From: JAWWPY01 sp964412845 | GTDB taxonomy: Bacteria; Actinomycetota; Actinomycetes; Streptosporangiales; Streptosporangiaceae | Direction: 5' to 3' | Assembly: GCA_964412845.1 (NCBI GenBank) | Contig: CAYPQM010000043.1 | Span: forward strand, 1-41,751 | Length of the DNA stretch: 41,751 nucleotides | In this document: positions 15,434 to 23,361 of the stretch, one piece after another | How positions within the stretch are numbered: the first letter of the stretch is position 1 | Layout of the letters: each line of letters opens with the position of its first letter | The notes under the pieces: model-generated | The model's database searches: none | What the model was told of the DNA's origin: nothing | What the model saw: the letters and a program-made list of their open reading frames with translations, nothing else | Made by a program: the position numbers and the translations under genes

Positions 15434-16887
15434 TACGGGTCCTCCTGCTCGCCGTTGAGGATTGACACGACCTGTCCCAGCGTTCCGTCGTCGCCGACGT
15501 TGCCGGCGAAGACGACGTAGGGCATGCCGATCGCCTCGGGTGCCGCATCGATCGGGCGCAGCACCGAGATCACACCCGGAAACAGCTGGCCGGCCACCTC
15601 CGCGCGCCGGATGCCCAGACCACGGCGCGCAACGTCATGTGAGGTGATCCCGCCTTTGCCGATGACCCAGGCGGGCCTCGCGGGCAGCGCCGCACGGACC
15701 GTGTGTGACAGGGCGGCGGAGACTCTGCGGGCGATGGCCAGACTGTCCGCGCCGTCGCGGCCTGATACCACGGTGCGGCTCGTGTACAGCAGGACGTCCG
15801 ATCGGCCCAGCGCGCCGGCGACCTGCCGTGCCGTGTCCGCCAGCACGTTACCGGCGCCGCTGATGATGGCGGCCACGTCGAGTTCGATGTCGGTGGTGCC
15901 ACCGCGCGCGCGAAGCGCGGCGACCTGCCGGCTCGTCTGGCTGACATGGGATCCGACCACGATCAGGCCGTGCCCGCCGCGCTCTCCGGCGGGCCAGATC
16001 TCCGCACCGCGAAGCGGCGCTTTGGGACTGAGGCCGCTCAGTGCCCGCACGAACGACGGCCCGGTGCGGAAGAGAAACGACTGGCCGGCCCGCTCGGCCA
16101 GCAAGACGGCGTACGCCACCGTCTCCAGGTCGGAGTATTCGGTGGCATTGACGACGACCCAGGTCCCGTCCGCCGCGCCGGCCAGCAGTTCGCCGACCCG
16201 GGATGGCCCGCCGAGCCTGATGTCCGCGAGGCTGATGCTGGCCACGTCGGCACGCCCGATCACTCCGCCGCTCTGCTGGCTGACGAAGTCCCGCAGGTCC
16301 GATGCGGTGTAGCCGAACGTGGCATCCCGCGCGAATTCGGTCTCGCCGACCGCGACCAGGTCGGGGCCGATCCGGGCCCAGTGGATGTCGTCAGCGGTCA
16401 GCCGCCCGGCCTCGAGAAAAGCGGGGATCAGCAGCACGCCGTCGAAACCGCTGCCCAGTACCTCCCGGCGGACCGCCTGCAGCGCCGCCACCTCGGCCAT
16501 CACATGGCCGCGCAGGGTCGAGTCGCTGCGGCTGATGAGCTGGATCCGCGCGCCGCGCCGCTGGGCCACAGCGATCAGGCCGCGAGCGGCCCGGGTGTTC
16601 AGCTCGACCGCGGCCGGCTCGTCAAGGCTGCGGGTGTTGGTCAGGACGAAGCACGTCGCGGCCGTACCGCTGAGCGCGGCCTGGTAGGCGTTCTCGTCCA
16701 GGACGGTCACGACCTGGACGTCGTGTACCGCTTGCGACCCCGTCGGGTCGTCGTCGAGCACGCCAAGCAGCAGGCCGTCGGCGGCTCGCACCGCGCGAAT
16801 CGACTCCCGGAGGGCATCGTCGTCCGGGAGGGCGTCGGGCAGCCCGGCGAACACGTCGGCCGCGGCTGGCAGGCTGTCCCTCAGCAA
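15433..16887 (-). CDS. Four-carbon acid sugar kinase (OtnK/DUF1537 family)
   Basis: A 484-residue kinase of the DUF1537 family, which phosphorylates four-carbon sugar acids such as 3-oxo- or 2-oxo-tetronate, or D-threonate. The N-terminal domain opens with the diagnostic LLGVLDDDPTGSQAVHDV (substrate site) and FVLTNTRSLDE, then LISRSDSTLRGHV. The C-terminal nucleotide-binding domain has VVGSHVSQTSRQVAAL, the SRTVV segment and the glycine-rich WVIGKGGITSHDVA motif near residue 410. The start is a TTG at 16887 with AGGGCGG nearby. The gene heads a two-gene unit with the LtnD-like dehydrogenase and is divergent from the DenD-like gene across 90 bases. All family motifs look intact. Confidence 0.9.
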   Translation of the reverse strand: MLRDSLPAAADVFAGLPDALPDDDALRESIRAVRAADGLLLGVLDDDPTGSQAVHDVQVVTVLDENAYQAALSGTAATCFVLTNTRSLDEPAAVELNTRAARGLIAVAQRRGARIQLISRSDSTLRGHVMAEVAALQAVRREVLGSGFDGVLLIPAFLEAGRLTADDIHWARIGPDLVAVGETEFARDATFGYTASDLRDFVSQQSGGVIGRADVASISLADIRLGGPSRVGELLAGAADGTWVVVNATEYSDLETVAYAVLLAERAGQSFLFRTGPSFVRALSGLSPKAPLRGAEIWPAGERGGHGLIVVGSHVSQTSRQVAALRARGGTTDIELDVAAIISGAGNVLADTARQVAGALGRSDVLLYTSRTVVSGRDGADSLAIARRVSAALSHTVRAALPARPAWVIGKGGITSHDVARRGLGIRRAEVAGQLFPGVISVLRPIDAAPEAIGMPYVVFAGNVGDDGTLGQVVSILNGEQEDP

Positions 16888-16918
16888 TCCGCCCTTTCCC
16901 TTAGTCTGCTATTCGCTG

Positions 16919-16932
16919 TCGAACACCTTCGA
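16919..16932. promoter_or_regulatory. Inverted repeat in the sugar-acid divergent promoter
   Basis: TCGAA-CACC-TTCGA is a perfect ten-base-arm-total inverted repeat with a four-base spacer, midway between the kinase start at 16887 and the DenD-like start at 16978. Its position suits an operator controlling both directions. No regulator gene sits beside this module. Confidence 0.45.
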
Positions 16933-16977
16933 TCACCGTATTCGGCGTCTCAAGGCGGCCGAAAGACGGGAGTCGCC

Positions 16978-17997
16978 GTGACGAACGTAGTGGTCACTGG
17001 CGGTGCCGGCTTCCTGGGCTCACGTCTGGCCCGGGAACTGCTTGCCGTCGGCTCGCTCGACGTGGCAGGCGGCGGGGCCCGCCCGCTGTCGAGGGTGATC
17101 CTCCTCGACCGTGCGCCGGTCCCGCCGGATCTCTGTGCCGATGAACGGGTGACCGCGATCTGCGGCGACCTCGGTGAACTGCTGGACCCCGGCCGGACCG
17201 GGCGCGCCGGGCGCGCCGGATGGGATGCGCTGGCCGAGGCGGACGTGATCTTCCATCTCGCGGCGGCGGTCAGCGCGGAATGTGAGGCGGACTTCGATCT
17301 CGGTATCCGGGCCAACCTGCGGGCCACCGAGTTGCTGCTCGCGTCGTGTCGGGCACTCGGGACGAACCCGGTCGTGGTGTTCGCGAGTTCCGTCGCCGTC
17401 TTCGGCGCGTCGGGTGAGCACCCGCTCCCGGCGGTCGTGGATGATCACACCGCGCCGAATCCGCAGTCGAGCTACGGCGTGCAGAAGGTCATCGGTGAGC
17501 AGCTGATGGCCGACTACACCCGGTGGGGATTCTTGCGCGGGCGGGCCGTCCGCCTGATGACCGTCAGCGTGCGCCCGGGCCGGCCCAACGGGGCGGCGTC
17601 GGGCTTCCTGTCGGGCATCATCCGGGAACCGCTGGCCGGTGAACGCGCGATCTGCCCGGTGGACGCGCGGACCGAGGTGGCGCTCGCCTCACCGGCGCGG
17701 GCCATCGAGGGATTGCGCTGCGCCGCCATGTCGTCCGATGAGGCCTGGGGCGGCCGCAGCGCGGTCAACCTGCCGGCGCTCACCGTGACCGTCGCTGACA
17801 TGGCCGCCGCGCTGGCGCGGGTGGCGGGGCCCGAGGTGAGCGCGCTGATCGACTGGGTTCCCGATCCGGCGGTAGCCAGGATCGTGACAAGCTGGCCCGC
17901 CCGGATCCGCGCCGATCGCGCGGCCCGGCTGGGCCTCGCCCCGGATCCGGATTTCGACTCCATGATCACCATGCACCTGGCCGAAGCCCGGCCCTGA
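16978..17997 (+). CDS. DenD-like NAD-dependent sugar-acid dehydrogenase (extended SDR)
   Basis: A 339-residue extended short-chain dehydrogenase. The NAD-binding GGAGFLG motif is at residues 8-14, the FHLAAAVS block at about 87-94, a serine-rich FASSVAVFG strand near 138 and the catalytic SSYGVQKVIGEQL (Tyr-x-x-x-Lys) near 163-175. This block order, including the RLMTVSVRPGRPNGAASGFLS region, matches D-erythronate dehydrogenase, DenD, which makes 2-keto-tetronate. The GTG at 16978 has GGGAG five bases upstream; a longer open frame extends back to 15946 antisense to the kinase gene and is spurious. With the divergent kinase and dehydrogenase genes it forms a tetronate-catabolism set, though aldolase and isomerase partners are missing. 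Confidence 0.88.
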   Translation: MTNVVVTGGAGFLGSRLARELLAVGSLDVAGGGARPLSRVILLDRAPVPPDLCADERVTAICGDLGELLDPGRTGRAGRAGWDALAEADVIFHLAAAVSAECEADFDLGIRANLRATELLLASCRALGTNPVVVFASSVAVFGASGEHPLPAVVDDHTAPNPQSSYGVQKVIGEQLMADYTRWGFLRGRAVRLMTVSVRPGRPNGAASGFLSGIIREPLAGERAICPVDARTEVALASPARAIEGLRCAAMSSDEAWGGRSAVNLPALTVTVADMAAALARVAGPEVSALIDWVPDPAVARIVTSWPARIRADRAARLGLAPDPDFDSMITMHLAEARP

Positions 17998-18022
17998 CGC
18001 CGCAGGCTGGCCGGACCTGTTG

Positions 18023-19627
18023 TCAGCTGTCGTAGTGCGCCGCGTGCTGGTCCCGGAGCACGTTCTTCTGGATCTTGCCGGTGGATGTCTTCGGCAGCGT
18101 GTCCACCACGATCACTGCCTTCGGCACCTTGAAGCCGTCCAGGTGCTCGCGGAGCGCGCCGATGAGCTCCGCCTCGTTGATGCTTTCGCCGGGCTTGGGC
18201 ACGACCACGGCCGTGATCGCCTCGCTCCACCGCTCGTGCGGCAGCCCGACGACCACCGCCTCGGCCACCCGTGGATCGGCGGCATACACCGCTTTCTCCA
18301 CCTCGATGGAGGCCACATTCTCCCCGCCGGTCTTGATCACATCCTTGTGCCGGTCAGCGAACCAGAGCACCCCATCGTCGCCGAAGCTGCCCACATCGCC
18401 GGAATGGAACCAGCCGTGCGCAAAGGCCGCCGTCGTGGCCTGGTCGTTGTGCAGGTACCCGCTCATGGTGCTGGGCCCGCGGTAGACGATCTCGCCCTGC
18501 TCGCCGGCCGGAAGCAGCTCACCGTCCGGGCCCATGATCGCGACCTGCACGCCGGTGATCGGCGTGCCGACCGCGCCGATGTGCGACAGCTGATGCTCGG
18601 GCCGGAACAGCGTGGTGACCGGGCTCATCTCGGTCTGCCCGAACAGCAGCGCGAAACCGCAGCCGAAGCCGTCCAGGCAGCGGCGGATCAGCTGATCGGG
18701 CATCGGTGCCATCGCGTACACCGCGCGGCGCAGGCTGGAGGTGTCACGGCTGGCGAATGACGGGTGGTCGAGCATCGCCCGGAACATCATCGGCAGGCCG
18801 AACACCTGGGTGATCCGCTCGCGCTCGATCAGGTCCAGCAAGGCAGCCGGGTCAAAGCCGCGCAGCACGTGGATCGTCGCGCCAACCATGATGGCGGGCG
18901 TGCAGAACGCGTTGAGCTGCGCGGTGTGGAACATCGGCATCAGCGCCGCGAAGCGGTCGGTGGCAGTCCAGCCGGAATCCAGCGCGCTCGACATCGACTC
19001 GAGGTAGATCGCGACGTGCGTGCCCACCACGCCCTTGGGGAACGACGTGGTACCGGAGGTGTAGAGATAGCTGATCGCGTCGCGGTCCTCGACGTAGCAT
19101 TCCGGCTCGGCGGTCTCCGGGCCGCCAGCGGAGCCGGCGGCCCGGGCCAGATCCGCGAGCGTCGTCCAGGACCGGTCAGCGGGCTCCGCCTCGTAGGCGG
19201 CACCCGTGCCCGGCGCGACGATGACATCCGCGACCGCCGCGACCTTGGCGACGGCATCGCGCACCTGGGGGATGAGCTGTGTCTCGGCCACCAGGCCGCG
19301 GGCCCCCGAATGGTCAAGGACGTAGGCCACCTCGTCCGGCCGCCAGCCGAGATTGACGGGGACGCAGACGACGCCGAGCTTCGCGCACGCGTAGTAGACC
19401 GCGAGGAACTCCGCACTGTTGCCGGAGGCCAGGCCGAGCGCGTCCGCGCGGACGTAACCGCGGGCCGCGAGCCCGCGCGCGATCTGATTGACCCACCCGT
19501 TGAATTCCGCGTAGGTCCACTGTCTCGGGCCGTCGACGACCGCGAGCTGGCCAGGACGGGCGGCAGCGGAGCGGGTCAGCGAGTCGCCCACGTTGATCCG
19601 CTGAATGAGGTTGCTCGCGAGGTCCAC
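18023..19627 (-). CDS. AMP-forming acyl-CoA synthetase
   Basis: A 534-residue adenylate-forming enzyme that activates a carboxylic acid to an acyl-AMP and then an acyl-CoA. The phosphate loop YTSGTTSFPKGVVG is near residue 190, the aromatic-site LLFGQTEMS near 332, the FHSGDVG motif near 413, the hinge DRHKDVIKTGGENV near 430 and the A10 lysine in PKTSTGKIQKN near 515. A GTG at 19627 is preferred: GGAGG lies five bases upstream, whereas the in-frame codon at 19645 has none. It is most like medium- or long-chain fatty acyl-CoA synthetases of the FadD type. A broken LuxR-type regulator is divergent and may once have controlled it. Confidence 0.92.
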   Translation of the reverse strand: MDLASNLIQRINVGDSLTRSAAARPGQLAVVDGPRQWTYAEFNGWVNQIARGLAARGYVRADALGLASGNSAEFLAVYYACAKLGVVCVPVNLGWRPDEVAYVLDHSGARGLVAETQLIPQVRDAVAKVAAVADVIVAPGTGAAYEAEPADRSWTTLADLARAAGSAGGPETAEPECYVEDRDAISYLYTSGTTSFPKGVVGTHVAIYLESMSSALDSGWTATDRFAALMPMFHTAQLNAFCTPAIMVGATIHVLRGFDPAALLDLIERERITQVFGLPMMFRAMLDHPSFASRDTSSLRRAVYAMAPMPDQLIRRCLDGFGCGFALLFGQTEMSPVTTLFRPEHQLSHIGAVGTPITGVQVAIMGPDGELLPAGEQGEIVYRGPSTMSGYLHNDQATTAAFAHGWFHSGDVGSFGDDGVLWFADRHKDVIKTGGENVASIEVEKAVYAADPRVAEAVVVGLPHERWSEAITAVVVPKPGESINEAELIGALREHLDGFKVPKAVIVVDTLPKTSTGKIQKNVLRDQHAAHYDS

Positions 19628-19691
19628 CGTGCCTCCACAATCCACGCCTGCCCCATTGAAGTGATCGCAGATTCACTAGGACTCTAGCTGG

Positions 19692-20250
19692 GTGGATGCC
19701 AGGAAAGCCACACCAGCGGCCAGGCCCGCGCTGTTCACCCAGGCGTTCCGGGAAGGCATCCCGGACCGCGCGATCCCGTACTTCGTCGACAACGAGTTCC
19801 TGGGCGGCGACGTCAATCAGTGGACGGAAGTGGCCCAGGATCCAGGCGGCGTGCGCACCCTGGCCCGCGCGACCGGTGGTGACCTTGCGGCCAGCGCCGG
19901 TACCGGGACCTGTTCCAGCCGCTCGGCCTCGGCGACGAACGGCGTGCCGTGCTGCGGACCGGCGACGCCTGCTGGGGGCTGATGTGCCTGCACCGGGAGG
20001 CCGGCCGGACCTTCTCCGGCGCGGACGAGCACCTCGTCCAGCGGCTTGCGCCACATCTCGCCGAGGGCCTGCGCGCGCGGCCGAACTGTGGATCTCCGCG
20101 AACACCGTGCAAGACCACTTGAAGGCGGTGTTCGACAAGACCGGTGTGCGCAGCCGGCGTGAGGTGATGGCGGCCATCCTCCGCGACCACTACCGGCCCG
20201 GTCTCAAGCAGTCACGCCCCGTCGGCCCGGGCGGGTTTTTCGCCCGCTGA
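19692..20250 (+). pseudogene. Decayed LuxR-family regulator, two frameshifts and an internal deletion
   Basis: Three reading frames carry pieces of one protein. Frame one from the GTG at 19692 gives VDARKATPAARPALFTQAF and, further on, GIPDRAIPYFVDNEFLGGD. Near 19896 one C seems to be missing, and the match continues in the next frame as RYRDLFQPLGLGDERRAVLR and TGDACWGLMCLHREAG, a GAF-like sensor region. At about 20085 the sensor ends abruptly after HLAEGLRA and the third frame resumes with AELWISANTVQDHLKAVFDK, the recognition helix of a LuxR-type HTH, and VRSRREVMAAIL. The middle of the protein, normally around 100 or more residues including the start of the HTH, is absent. No intact product can be made. 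Confidence 0.85.
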
Positions 20251-20300
20251 GGCGGAGAGCTGCGGCCAGCCCGGCTGGGTTTCCGGGGTGCGGGCCGGGA

Positions 20301-20804
20301 TCAGGGAACGTTGTCCCCCTCGCGGCGCAGTTCCCGTAGCTGCCGGGCGACAAAGTCGGGGTCCAGGAGACGGCCCGCCGCCGCGTCCCCGCGCCGCCGC
20401 CGCCGCGCCCACCGGTACCTGCGGGTCAGGCCGATGGCCAGCAGCGCTACGCCACCCGCGACCGGCGCGCCGACCAGCAGGATCGCGAAAGCCCGGTCAC
20501 CCGCGTCGTTGATCATCGCGTCGGCGGGATTACCCGGGTCGAGATAGACGCTCACCGCCTTCGCCGAGCCGAACCCGTGCGCATCGAGCGAATAGTTCTG
20601 GCCCTGCCACTGGTAGAAGACGATCCCGCCCTGCTCGGTCCCAACGACCCGGTGGCCGGTCCAGAGCACGATCTCCGGTGATTGCACTTCCAGCAACACG
20701 ACCAGCAGGGCGAACACGAACAGGGCGGCAGCCAGGCCAACCGACCAGCCGGCGCCATCGAACAAGCTCCGCAGGCGGCCACGCATGGCACCAGCATGGA
20801 CCAT
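20301..20804 (-). CDS. DUF3592-type membrane protein
   Basis: A 167-residue protein with two membrane helices, at about residues 22-42 and 105-127, and between them an extracytoplasmic beta domain (GIVFYQWQGQNYSLDAHGFG, VSVYLDPGNPADAMI) typical of DUF3592 proteins. The C-terminal tail is strongly basic (RRYRWARRRRRGDAA) and should face the cytoplasm. The ATG at 20804 is preferred since GGAGAG lies about six bases before it; the next methionine, at 20786, lacks a site. Function of the family is unknown. It converges on the LuxR pseudogene and is followed upstream on the same strand by the TauE-type gene, 70 bases away. Confidence 0.78.
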   Translation of the reverse strand: MVHAGAMRGRLRSLFDGAGWSVGLAAALFVFALLVVLLEVQSPEIVLWTGHRVVGTEQGGIVFYQWQGQNYSLDAHGFGSAKAVSVYLDPGNPADAMINDAGDRAFAILLVGAPVAGGVALLAIGLTRRYRWARRRRRGDAAAGRLLDPDFVARQLRELRREGDNVP

Positions 20805-20873
20805 GAACTGCTCTCCGCCAACGACCGGGCGGGCTGTCCGGCTGATTCCGGGCTGTGGCATATGCGCCTGGAG

Positions 20874-21821
20874 TCACTCGGCAGGCTGGGGGTCAGGTGA
20901 GCTCACTGCGCCGGCGGGAGGCTGGTTGCCAGGTGGCGGAACCGGCGGCCGGCCGTTCCGCCACGGCTGGGCACGAGCCAGCCAGTAGCCGGCGCCGGCC
21001 AGCGCCACCGCGCACAGGGTCCAGCCCAGTGCGGTGGTGCCGACCCCGACGTACTTCAGGCCGGAAGCGAAGATCACGAAGGTGATGACGGGCCTGATGT
21101 ACCTGTCCGGCGCCCTGGATGACAGGAACGAGCCGATCAGCACGGCCGGCACGCTGCCCAGCACGAGGGAGGCGGTGATGCCGAATTCGATGTGCCCGAA
21201 GATCAGGGCGCCGAGGGCCGCCGCCGCGGTGAGCGGGACCGCCTGCGTCAGGTCAGTCCCGACGAGCTGGCCGGCGCTGAGCAGCGGGTACAGGAAGAGC
21301 AGCAGGACGATCATCAGGGAGCCGGAGCCCACCGAGGTCATGCCGACGATCAGCCCGCCGGTCATGCCGATCAGGACGGTCGCGAGCGGGCGGACGGTGA
21401 CCTGCCGGATCGCGCCGGTCCGCTCGGTGCCAGATCTGCGGTCCAGGATGTAGCGGAACACCATGGCGGCGGCGCCGGTCAGCAAAGCCGCACCGAGGGC
21501 GATCTCGACGTTCTGCTGGGCGGCGACACCGTTGCCGAGCCGGTGCAGCAGGTAAGCGCCGAAGAACGCCATGGGAACCGAGCCAAGCACCATCCATCCG
21601 GCCAGGCGCAGGTTGACCGTGCCCTTGCGCAGGTGCACCACGGCGCCAACCGGCCGCATCACGACGGCGGCGACCAGGTCACTGGAGATGGCCGACGACG
21701 GCTTCACACCGAACAGCAAGATCAGCATCGGGGTCATCAAGGCGCCCCCGCCAGCTCCGGTGAGCCCGACGAGCAGCCCCACCACGGCGCTGCCGAGGAC
21801 GATGTAGGGGTTGAGGTTCAT
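20874..21821 (-). CDS. TauE/SafE-family anion exporter
   Basis: A 315-residue membrane protein of the TauE/SafE (DUF81) family, proposed to export sulfite, sulfonates or other organic anions. It has the family's duplicated halves, each starting with a glycine-rich helix: VVGLLVGLTGAGGGALMTP at 14-32 and IGMTGGLIVGMTSVGSGS at about 153-170. About eight hydrophobic helices can be counted. The last ~35 residues are a Pro-rich soluble tail. The ATG at 21821 gives the conserved N-terminus MNLNPYIVLG; upstream AAGAAGAG is a weak ribosome site. Nothing nearby fixes the substrate. Confidence 0.9.
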   Translation of the reverse strand: MNLNPYIVLGSAVVGLLVGLTGAGGGALMTPMLILLFGVKPSSAISSDLVAAVVMRPVGAVVHLRKGTVNLRLAGWMVLGSVPMAFFGAYLLHRLGNGVAAQQNVEIALGAALLTGAAAMVFRYILDRRSGTERTGAIRQVTVRPLATVLIGMTGGLIVGMTSVGSGSLMIVLLLFLYPLLSAGQLVGTDLTQAVPLTAAAALGALIFGHIEFGITASLVLGSVPAVLIGSFLSSRAPDRYIRPVITFVIFASGLKYVGVGTTALGWTLCAVALAGAGYWLARAQPWRNGRPPVPPPGNQPPAGAVSSPDPQPAE

Positions 21822-22025
21822 CGCGGGCTCTTCTTTCCCCCGGCGCAGGCGAGCGGCATTCCCGAGAAAGCTATGTGCAAATATAGACATCGCCGCACCG
21901 GGGCGCGTCGCCCCCCGTGCTGCCTGGTGCCGATGATCTTGCGCCACCAGATCGGCCGGCTGGCAGGCGCACGCCGGGGAATGAGCGGGGCCCGCGTGGG
22001 GGCGGCCAGCCGCCGTGCCGCAGGA

Positions 22026-22475
22026 TCAGCCGGGCGGCGGGTGAATGTTGAGCCGGACGGTGTGACCATGGGTGGCGAACGGGCTGGACCCTTCGGGTAC
22101 GCCAGTGACAATCTCGAAGACGAGCGTGTCGCCGTCCCGGCGTTCCCGGACGCACGTCGCCTGCTCGGCTATGGCACCGATCAGCGCCCAGGCCTGGCGC
22201 CGGATGACCCGGGGGCTGTCGGCCGGGCGATGCTCGGCGTCCACGTCCAGGACGCCGTCCGCCCCGGCCCGGCAATCGAGGACTGATATCCCGGCCACGT
22301 CCGCACCGCTCAGCTGAGGTACCAGGTGGATGCCGGGCTCTTCGGCCACCCATCCGGGGCGGCGGATCAGTGCCGCGAGCTCGTCCACGGCGGCGGCGAA
22401 GATGGTGGCATCGGCCACTCCGGCGCGCCGTTCGTCGGTGTCCCAACGCGGGCTGGACTCGCTTGCCGCTGCCAT
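22026..22475 (-). CDS. Hypothetical cytoplasmic protein
   Basis: A 149-residue protein with good coding bias but no family I recognise. It lacks a signal peptide and membrane helices. An N-terminal helical part (ATIFAAAVDELAALIRRPGW) is followed by alternating beta-type sequence (GISVLDCRAGADGVLDV, DGDTLVFEIVTGVPEGSS) and ends GHTVRLNIHPPPG. The ATG at 22475 has AGGTG just before it; a GTG at 22481 would add two residues. About 200 bases separate it from both neighbours, so it is likely a single-gene unit. Confidence 0.6.
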   Translation of the reverse strand: MAAASESSPRWDTDERRAGVADATIFAAAVDELAALIRRPGWVAEEPGIHLVPQLSGADVAGISVLDCRAGADGVLDVDAEHRPADSPRVIRRQAWALIGAIAEQATCVRERRDGDTLVFEIVTGVPEGSSPFATHGHTVRLNIHPPPG

Positions 22476-22672
22476 CGTCACCTGCCAGGCGTCGAGGTTC
22501 CTGCCATCAGGCCCCTAACGCGAACACTATCGTCGCTGAGCCCGGCGGCGAGGACATCAGCAGCCGGGTCGCGTGCGGCTATTGGATGGTGGCGGTTTCG
22601 ACCGGTCTGAGCCCGGCGCGTTGCGCCCGCACGCGGCCGGGGCGCTGGCCACGTACGGGCGCTCCTAGGTAC

Positions 22673-22990
22673 TTACGCACTGGCAGCGGAGGGAACCCGG
22701 CGGGCCGCCCGCGCCCGGTCCAGGGATACCGCGACGGTGGCGGCGAGCAGCGCGGCGCCCAGCGCGATCAGGGTGATCTGCCAGCCCGGCATGCCCCCGG
22801 TGACGACGTCGGAAACGCTGACGGCCGGCGCCGGCCCGATGCCGGCCGGGCCACCGGGCGGCGGCACCTCCGAGGCGAATGCGGCTGACGCCTGGCCGGC
22901 GAACGCCATCAGGGCGCAGCCGAGCCCGGCCAGGCTGGCCAGGAGGTGGTGGATACCGCGGATGCGGTGGATGCGGTGGAAGCGGTACAT
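22673..22990 (-). CDS. Small secreted or membrane protein with C-terminal helix
   Basis: A 105-residue protein starting at an ATG at 22990 with AAGGAGAT five bases upstream. Residues 1-15 are basic and repetitive (MYRFHRIHRIRGIHH), encoded by a short GGATGCGGT-type repeat. A hydrophobic segment to about 38 with an AxA-like cleavage region (GQASAAFA) makes a signal peptide. A Gly/Pro-rich linker leads to a second membrane helix at about 68-87 (PGWQITLIALGAALLAATVA) and a short basic tail. The layout, exported linker plus C-terminal anchor, is common in small actinobacterial surface proteins of unknown role. Divergent from the DedA gene across a repeat-containing promoter region. Confidence 0.7.
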   Translation of the reverse strand: MYRFHRIHRIRGIHHLLASLAGLGCALMAFAGQASAAFASEVPPPGGPAGIGPAPAVSVSDVVTGGMPGWQITLIALGAALLAATVAVSLDRARAARRVPSAASA

Positions 22991-23361
22991 GGTGATCTCC
23001 TTCGGGTGGGGCACCGGTACGCGCAGTTCGCCGTGCCTGGTGGTGCCGCTGTGCCTCGTTGATTGACCCAGTAAGGCGACCGTATGGCGGGTGGTGCTGC
23101 CCTCGGATGGGGAGCGATTCCCCAATTTCCGCGCGCGTGTTCCCTAGGTTCGCGCGGTGTTCCCTAGGTTTCTGCCGCGTCGACCAGCCCGAGCCAGCAC
23201 CACCTCCGTCACCTAAAACGGGCGGCGCTCCGCGGGCTGCGGTGCAGTGCTGCGGGGAAAGATGCGGGCTGCGGTGTTTGAGCGTCCCGCACGCGAGCAG
23301 TTGAGGAAATGCGTGGCGTCAGGGAACGTCACGATCTGCACACGGAGGAGTGGCGCACAGC
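22991..23361. promoter_or_regulatory. 371-base divergent promoter region
   Basis: The region separates two genes read outward, the small secreted protein and DedA. No convincing gene lies inside. It holds the inverted repeat GGGGA-GCGAT-TCCCC at 23109-23123 and a pair of near-identical 20-base direct repeats ending at 23150 and 23170. The DedA ribosome site GGAGGAG is at 23344-23350. Confidence 0.6.
23132..23170. repeat. Two direct repeats, 20-base period
   Basis: GTGTTCCCTAGGTT occurs at 23137-23150 and again at 23157-23170, each preceded by CGCGCG-like sequence; the copies differ by one base over about 19. The twenty-base period is close to two helical turns, so two protein molecules could bind on the same face of the DNA. 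The core holds CCTAGG, an unusual palindrome in GC-rich DNA. Confidence 0.6.

Noticed and set aside
15946..17997. A 683-codon open frame ending with the DenD-like protein
   Set aside because: Its first 344 codons are antisense to the kinase gene and lack homology; the GTG at 16978 with its own ribosome site is the true start.
20229..20246. Terminator with a T-run at the end of the LuxR pseudogene
   Set aside because: The T-run lies in the loop of a six-bp stem, not after it, so it does not fit an intrinsic terminator.
22673..22990. CRISPR-like or minisatellite array in the start of the small membrane protein gene
   Set aside because: The GGATGCGGT-type units are about nine bases, few and coding for a basic leader; no spacer structure exists.
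23262..23300. Start of a zinc alcohol dehydrogenase (MRAAVFERPARE)
   Set aside because: Only about a dozen residues look alike and the sequence then diverges at once; too short to separate from chance.
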